From Camarhynchus parvulus (Eukaryota; Chordata; Aves; Passeriformes; Thraupidae): a stretch of DNA of 64,000 nucleotides. The notes beneath the pieces were generated by a model. The model was not told the origin of the DNA. It ran no database searches and worked only from the letters and a program-made list of their open reading frames with translations. Numbering within the stretch: position 1 is the stretch's first letter; the number at the start of each line of letters is the position of its first letter. Positions 58,614 to 64,000 of the stretch are shown here, piece after piece. The translations under genes and the position numbers were made by a program. The DNA is taken from contig NC_044572.1 of assembly GCF_901933205.1 (NCBI RefSeq), positions 73,467,465-73,531,464 of the forward strand, given 5' to 3'.

Positions 58614-59240
58614 ATCACAGAATCACAGAATGGTTAAGGTTAGAAGGGGCCTCTGGAGAGCAGTTAGTTCAACTCCTCTGCCAAGGCAGGGTCACCTGGA
58701 ATTTGGGGTTTGAATCTCTCCAGGGAGGGAAACTCCATGACCACCCTGAAAATACCATTCCAGTGCTCGATCATCTGCAATGAAAGAATTTCTTCCTGAT
58801 GTTGAGGTGAAACTTGTGTTTTTCTTTATGGCCATTTCTCCTTGTCCTTGTATGGGCACCACTGAAAAGAGTCTGGCACCCCTGTCTTAACAAATGTCTT
58901 TGGGGTATTTATATGTATTGATGAGGTGCCCTCTCAGTCTGCTCTTCTGTAGGCTAAACAGACCCAGCTCCCTCAGTCTCTCCTCACAAGAGACATGCTC
59001 CAGACCCTGATCATCCACATTCTACAGTAACTCCTTCTCTTTCTTGAACTGTGGGGACTGGAATTGAACACAATACTCTAGATGTGGCATCACTAGGGCT
59101 GAGTAGAGGGGCAGAATCACCTCCCTTGACCTGCTGGCCACACTCTTCCCGATGCACCCCAGGATACCATTGGCCCTTCTGGGCGCCAGGGCACAGTGTT
59201 GGTCAACTTGCCATCTACCAAGACCCTGGGTCCTTCTTTA
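58614..59240 (-). mobile_element. CR1 LINE, antisense, 5'-truncated
   Basis: Begins with the antisense tail (AATCACAGAATCACAGAATG) and continues through GGTTAGAAGGGGCCTCTGGA, GTCTGCTCTTCTGTAGGCTA, CAGACCCAGCTCCCTCAGTC, AATACTCTAGATGTGGCATC and CCTTGACCTGCTGGCCACAC. Long and continuous, about 630 bp, but with many substitutions and no intact RT frame. Confidence 0.88.
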
Positions 59241-60250
59241 CATAAAATGTGTGTGGAGTGTAGTAGTGTGAGGAGGCAATCTCCTTTTAACAGACTGGTC
59301 TAATTTGCTAAGTTTCTAACTCACTTCTACACTGATTCATGAATTCACTATCTCACAAATTCACAGACTCAAGCATTTATGAGCAAGATCATTACCTACT
59401 GTGGGTGACAGTGACATAGGCACAACTGTATTAATTATGGGTCATAGAGTATATGTCTAGATGGTATATTTTTGGAATATGTAAGGTCCATTTGAATATG
59501 TTTGGAGGCTTTGCTACTGAAAGATTGGGTATAGAATTTCACCTCATTGCTGTATTACTATGGAAGCATAGCTTCTGGTCACTTCAGAGCATTGTAAATT
59601 TGCATACTTCTGCTCACAAGAGTTATGAAGAGATATTCACATAAAGCACAATAAATTCCCTACAGTTTCTGGATATTTTGAAGTTAGTATTTAAAAGTAT
59701 TATCTTTCTAACAGCAAGTAAAATCCCACCTTTATTTACCTAGAAAATAATATAAAACCTTGTGCCACGTCTGACTTATTTACAACAAAGCACAGGAAAA
59801 CAATGTTCCCCATGAACATTCCCTCCCCTTCCCCCCATTCCTTCATCCCATGGTTGATGAAGGAATGAAAAAAAACCACAAAAACTCCTTAAGAACAGCT
59901 GTACTGGATCAACAGGGTCATTGGCCTTCAGTAAAAGCTACAGCAGATAAGTAGGGAAAGCATTTCCTGGATATTCTCCTATCCTTCGACAAGTTGCATA
60001 TTAGGGGCAGGTGCAAGTTTTGTAACCTTTGATGGATGATTGTTCTGTGAAACTATTCAGTCTCCTCTTCAGTCTCTGTAAGTTGATTTAGTCAACAATA
60101 TGCCATAGCAAACAGTTGCACAAACTAACCTCATAGAGGAACGCCCTTCTGTTTCTAGCCTGCCTCCTACTACTGTAGTTAGAATTTTCCATGTTGCAAT
60201 GTGGAAGAGATACTAGATTCACGCATATTCACCCTTTCCTGATGCTCATG
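59241..60250. other. AT-rich sequence with a probable ancient repeat
   Basis: No gene recognised. The part at about 59885-60200 (AAGAACAGCTGTACTGGATC and TCTCCTATCCTTCGACAAGT) resembles a diverged dispersed repeat common in sauropsid genomes; I cannot name it with confidence. Confidence 0.4.
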
Positions 60251-60821
60251 TGTCATGATTGGAGCTCAGCTAGGATCTGGTCTCTCACTCCCTTCACATT
60301 GGAATGGGGGAGAGAATAGGAAAAGTGAGAGAACTCATGAGCTGAGATAAAGGAAGTTTATTAGGGAAACCAAAAGCTGTGTACAAAAAAAAAGCAAGCT
60401 AGGAATTCATTCACCACTTCCCATGGACGGGTGTGTGTTCAGATATAGACAGGAAAGCATGACAGGGCTCCATCACACATAACAGTGACTTGAGAGGACA
60501 AATGACATTTCTTCAAACATCCTCCCCTTCCTTCTTCTTTCCTCAGCTTTCTGTGATGAGCATGATGCATACAGTCTGGAATATCCCTTTGGTCAGCTGA
60601 GGTCAGCTGTCCTGACTGCATCTCCTACCCACTTGTGCAACCCCAGCCTGCTCACTGGAGGTTCTGTGAGGAGCAGAAAAGGCCTCAACACTGCAAGCAC
60701 TGCTCAGCAATAAATAAAACACCCCTGCGCTATAAACACAGTTGCCAGCACAAACCCAAGACACAACCTCCTATTATCTACTGTAAATAAAATTACCTCT
60801 ACCTAAGCCAAAGCCAGAACA
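60251..60821 (-). mobile_element. ERVL-type solo LTR, antisense, 571 bp
   Basis: Starts TGTCATGATTGGAGCTCAGC and ends AAGCCAGAACA. In minus orientation it shares, in order, GGGATATTCCAGACTGTATG, ATGTCATTTGTCCTCTCAAG, CCATGGGAAGTGGTGAATGA, an AATAAAC signal (60362-60357) and CTTTATCTCAGCTCATGAG with the LTR at 19690-20196, so the two belong to the same or a close family. The TATA box present in the other copy looks mutated here. No target duplication was found at these edges. Confidence 0.75.
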
Positions 60822-61903
60822 TTGTGACACTTGTGATTCTTTAGATGTTTATGAATATCTATTTATTAAAACAGTGGGATAACAATGTATTCTGGTTTGG
60901 TGTTTTTTCTCTTTCATGATTAGCACTTAGCACTTCATTTGTACTTTGCCTGCTACTGAGCGCAGAGGCGGCAATTTTGTGAACAATCTGTTATAACATA
61001 AAGATTTCACTCCTGAGGACAAAGGTCAGGTCAGTGCCCATTTGCTTTATGTGAAGTTTTCCCAACTGTATCATTTCGCAGTAAATCTGATCTGGATTTT
61101 ATACAACACATGATTATGCAGTAACTTTTGTAATCCTTCACAGTGGGATTTCCTTCTTTCTGTATTGAACTACTAACAAATTTTATCACCTCATTATTCA
61201 TACCAATTTTAAGATTACTTCCAAATCTGTTGAAAATTGTGTGTCCTAGCAAAGACCTCCTTTCATTTTGAAAAATATAATTTCACTCCTCACCTCTGAG
61301 TAGAAGCTTCTAGCTAATTATTGATCTATTCAAGTAATTATATTTTTGTCTCCATATAGTAATATCATGTTGTATGAAATCATATATTCCTGCAAAATTT
61401 CCTGAAGAAGTTTTCATTGATACACCTTGCAGATACCCTGCCAACAAGATTAAATTTATCAGGGTTTACTGATGTTTTCAAAGAAACCCAAAAATAAGTA
61501 AGGCATGACTCTTTTTACTAAACACGCTGTTGAGCCTTGCGCCATTTATCCTGTTACTACATGTCCACTATCAACATTCATTATTTTAGCTTTTCATTAA
61601 TTTGACATGTACATTTGAGAGGTTTACTGAGTAATACTGTTCTACAAATCCACGCAATCCTTTCTTTAAAGCAGGTATGATATTTGTCATACTTCAGTCC
61701 TTAGACTGATGTTCTGTTTGTTGTAGCTTTGTTGTTTGGGTTTTTTAAAATGAAATTTCATAGCACGACTAGCATTTAATACAGATTCCCTTTAAAGTGC
61801 TTGGATGACTATAGCATATATGGGCAACGTCTTGCACTTGGTCAACTTGTCTCAGAATCGTTCTGTAAATACTTCAGTTTTGTACAATATTTGAATACTT
61901 CCT
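60822..61903. other. AT-rich sequence, nothing recognised
   Basis: About 1.1 kb of AT-rich DNA between the ERVL-type LTR and the homopurine tract. No gene or repeat family seen. Confidence 0.5.
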
Positions 61904-62922
61904 AAAGAAAGAAAGAGAAAAGGGGGAAGGGGGAAGGGGGAAGGGGGAAGGGGAGGGAAGGGGAGGGAAGGGGAGGAGGGGGAGGGAGGGGGAGGGAAGG
62001 GAGGGAAGGGAGGGAGGGAAGGAAGGAAGGGAAGGGAAGGGAAGGAAAGGAAGGAAGGGAAGGAAGGGAAGGGAAGGAAGGAAGGGAAGGGAAGGGAAGG
62101 AAGGAAGGGAAGGGAAGGGGAAGGAAGGGAAGGGAAGGGAAGGAAGGAAGGGAAGGAAGGGAAGGGAAGGGAAGGGAAGGGAAGGGAAGGGAAGGGAAGG
62201 GAAGGAAAGGGAAGGGAAAAGGAAAGGAAAGGAAAGGAAAAGGGAAGGGAAAAGGAAAGGAAAGGGGAAAGGAAAGGAAAGGAAAGGAAAAAGGAAAGGA
62301 AAAGGAAAGGAAAGGAAAGGAAAGGAAAGGAAAGGAAAGGAAAGGAAAGGAAAGGAAAGGAAAGGAAAGGAAAGGAAAGGAAAGGAAAGGAAAGGAAAGG
62401 AAAGGAAAGGAAAGGAAAGGAAAGGAAAGGAAAGGAAAGGAAAGGAAAGGAAAGGAAAGGAAAAGGAAAGGAAAGGGAAGGAAAGGGAAGGAAAGGGGAA
62501 GGAAAGGGAAGGGAAAGGAAAGGAAAGGGAAAGGAAGGGAAAGGAAAGGGAAAGGAAAGGGAAAGGGAAAGGGAAGGGAAAGGGAAAGGGAAAGGGAAAG
62601 GGAAAGGGAAAGGGAAAGGGAAAGGGAAAGGGAAAGGGAAAGGGAAGGAAGGGAAAGGGAAAGGAAGGGAAAGGAAAGGAAAGGGAAAGGGAAAGGAAAG
62701 GAAAGGAAAGGAAAGGAAAGGAAAGGAAAGGAAAGGAAAGGAAAGGAAAGGAAAGGAAAGGAAAGGAAAAGGAAAGGAAAGGAAAGGAAAGGAAAGGAAA
62801 GGAAAGGAAAGGAAAGGAAAGGAAAGGAAAGGAAAGGAAAGGAAAGGAAAGGAAAGGAAAGGAAAGGAAAGGAAAGGAAAGGAAAGGAAAGGAAAGGAAA
62901 GGAAAGGAAAGGAAAGGAAAAA
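61904..62922 (+). repeat. 1,019-bp uninterrupted homopurine tract, (GGAAA)n / (GGGAAA)n / (GGGAA)n
   Basis: Not one C or T occurs on the plus strand over 1,019 bases. Zones, left to right: AAAG start; GGGGGAA and GGGAGG units (61919-62010); mixed GGAA/GGGAA (62010-62220); pure GGAAA pentamers (about 62295-62460); GGGAAA hexamers (about 62520-62690); pure GGAAA pentamers again to 62920. All three minus-strand frames stay open for about 360 codons of a Phe/Leu/Ser/Pro polymer because the repeat contains no stop; these are not genes. Confidence 0.97.
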
Positions 62923-64000
62923 CATTTGCCTTCTGTTTCGTCAATTCCTCTAAATACATATTTTGTAATTTGCTGCTTTAATTGTCTACTGAGACTAGAA
63001 TCTCCCTGGCTCATTTCTTGGTCCTGAAATTGTAATAGCAGTTTTCATGCATTTTGTAAAATTATGTGTCATCATCAATTTGATTATTTTTATTATATTT
63101 ATTATTTAATACCAAAGATCTCATTATGTTTTTTTCTTCACTTAGAAATGCCTTTTTATTTTTGAAGAATGGCTTTTTATTTTTAAATAACTCCCTTACT
63201 CTATTCTTACAATATTATTATTTATTTTGACCTTTGTTAAGAGTTTTTGAGAGGTAGCACTCATTTTCTGTAGTCCTCTACTATGGAGTTTTTAAATCAT
63301 TTCTGTGCCAACTGAAATATATAACTCCCATCTGATATAAAATAAAAATTGTAGTATTTTCCTTGAGGTGCCATTTATTTTATGTAGATTTCACGTTAGT
63401 CATTGATAGCATTGCTTCACTAAAGTGATTCAAATAAAGCTTTCTTTAACATACATCACAACTCTGTCTTTGGAATAACACAGCCTGTTTTTCCTGGTCA
63501 CTTTGTGCCCAGCTTATTTGATAGTCAAGATGCTAAGATTGGTCTTTCGGCCAACTTCCCAATATGTCTCTATGCATTGATTTATAATAATTTTATTTGA
63601 AACTATGAACCCTTTGCAATACAGTATCATCAAGATAAAACAAATAGCACAAGCCTACAACAAAAATTAGGATCTTTTCTGTATGGATAGAGTTTCTGGT
63701 TTTGTTTTTCAAACAGCTTGCCTCTTTGGTTCAAGTAAAATTATGAGAAAGTTTCCCGCCTGTTTACCATTTTCTAAAAGTCTGTTGCTGTTCCCTCATG
63801 CCCAAGACTTCTGTAGATTTCAGCATATTAGAGCACTTGACCAGAACTTTCCCTCCTACATCTAAGCACTGTCCTTGATAGATGTACTCCGAGAGCTATT
63901 TTAATGAAGTTCAATGCCACTGAGAATTCGCTAAGCCATAAATACAACCTTATGAAGGCTATCTCATTATGCAACATCCAAAGTCACAAACCTTCACCTT
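62923..64000. other. AT-rich sequence to the window edge
   Basis: About 1.1 kb with short frames only. No gene, RNA or repeat recognised. Confidence 0.5.

Noticed and set aside
61852..63014. Three overlapping minus-strand frames of about 360 codons encoding Phe/Leu/Ser/Pro polymers
   Set aside because: They are translations of a homopurine simple repeat that contains no stop in any frame; a five-base period gives the same peptide in all three frames.

Overview
The window looks like a gene-poor, AT-rich stretch of a bird genome. The evidence is at least eight CR1 LINE fragments, several still carrying the avian CR1 tail (TTCTATGATTC-type repeats), plus LTRs whose sequence I recognise from memory as avian ERVL- and ERVK-type. 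One ERVK-type LTR (38876-39559) resembles LTRs I associate with songbirds, so a passerine is my best guess, but that is recall, not a search. I found no convincing host exon, tRNA, rRNA or other host RNA gene.

Layout. 1-5027: the 5' part of a GC- and CpG-rich class II (betaretrovirus-like, ERVK) provirus on the minus strand. Reading leftwards it has a 5' LTR, an 18-nt primer-binding site matching the tRNA-Lys1,2 type, a ~675-nt leader with a candidate splice donor, an intact 675-codon gag, an A-AAA-AAC slippery heptamer touching the gag stop and followed by a hairpin, then one open frame (dUTPase-like, protease, reverse transcriptase) running off the window edge. The rest of pol, env and the 3' LTR would lie to the left. 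5160-7020: three nested layers, an antisense CR1 split by a sense CR1, itself split by a 305-bp TG...CA element with a perfect 5-bp duplication. 7020-15490: mostly unique AT-rich sequence with simple repeats. 15492-20196: two sense LTRs and two CR1 pieces. 26044-27892: an ERVL-type LTR split by an antisense CR1. 28640-29410: an LTR-like segment. 37524-39559: two antisense solo LTRs, one flanked by TTTG and one by GGCAGG. 44125-44430 and 58614-59240: antisense CR1 pieces. About 49430-50060: a much older CR1/L3-like LINE. 60251-60821: an antisense ERVL-type LTR. 61904-62922: a 1,019-bp tract with no pyrimidine on the plus strand.

The only coordinated genetic system is the provirus. Its LTR would drive transcription, tRNA-Lys would prime reverse transcription, Gag would assemble particles, and frameshifting at the end of gag would be needed to make the enzymes. 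The long open frames and retained CpGs suggest a young insertion. The enzymes are not in the frame reached by one -1 slip, which is the most interesting unexplained point. The rest of the window records the relative timing of transposon insertions.
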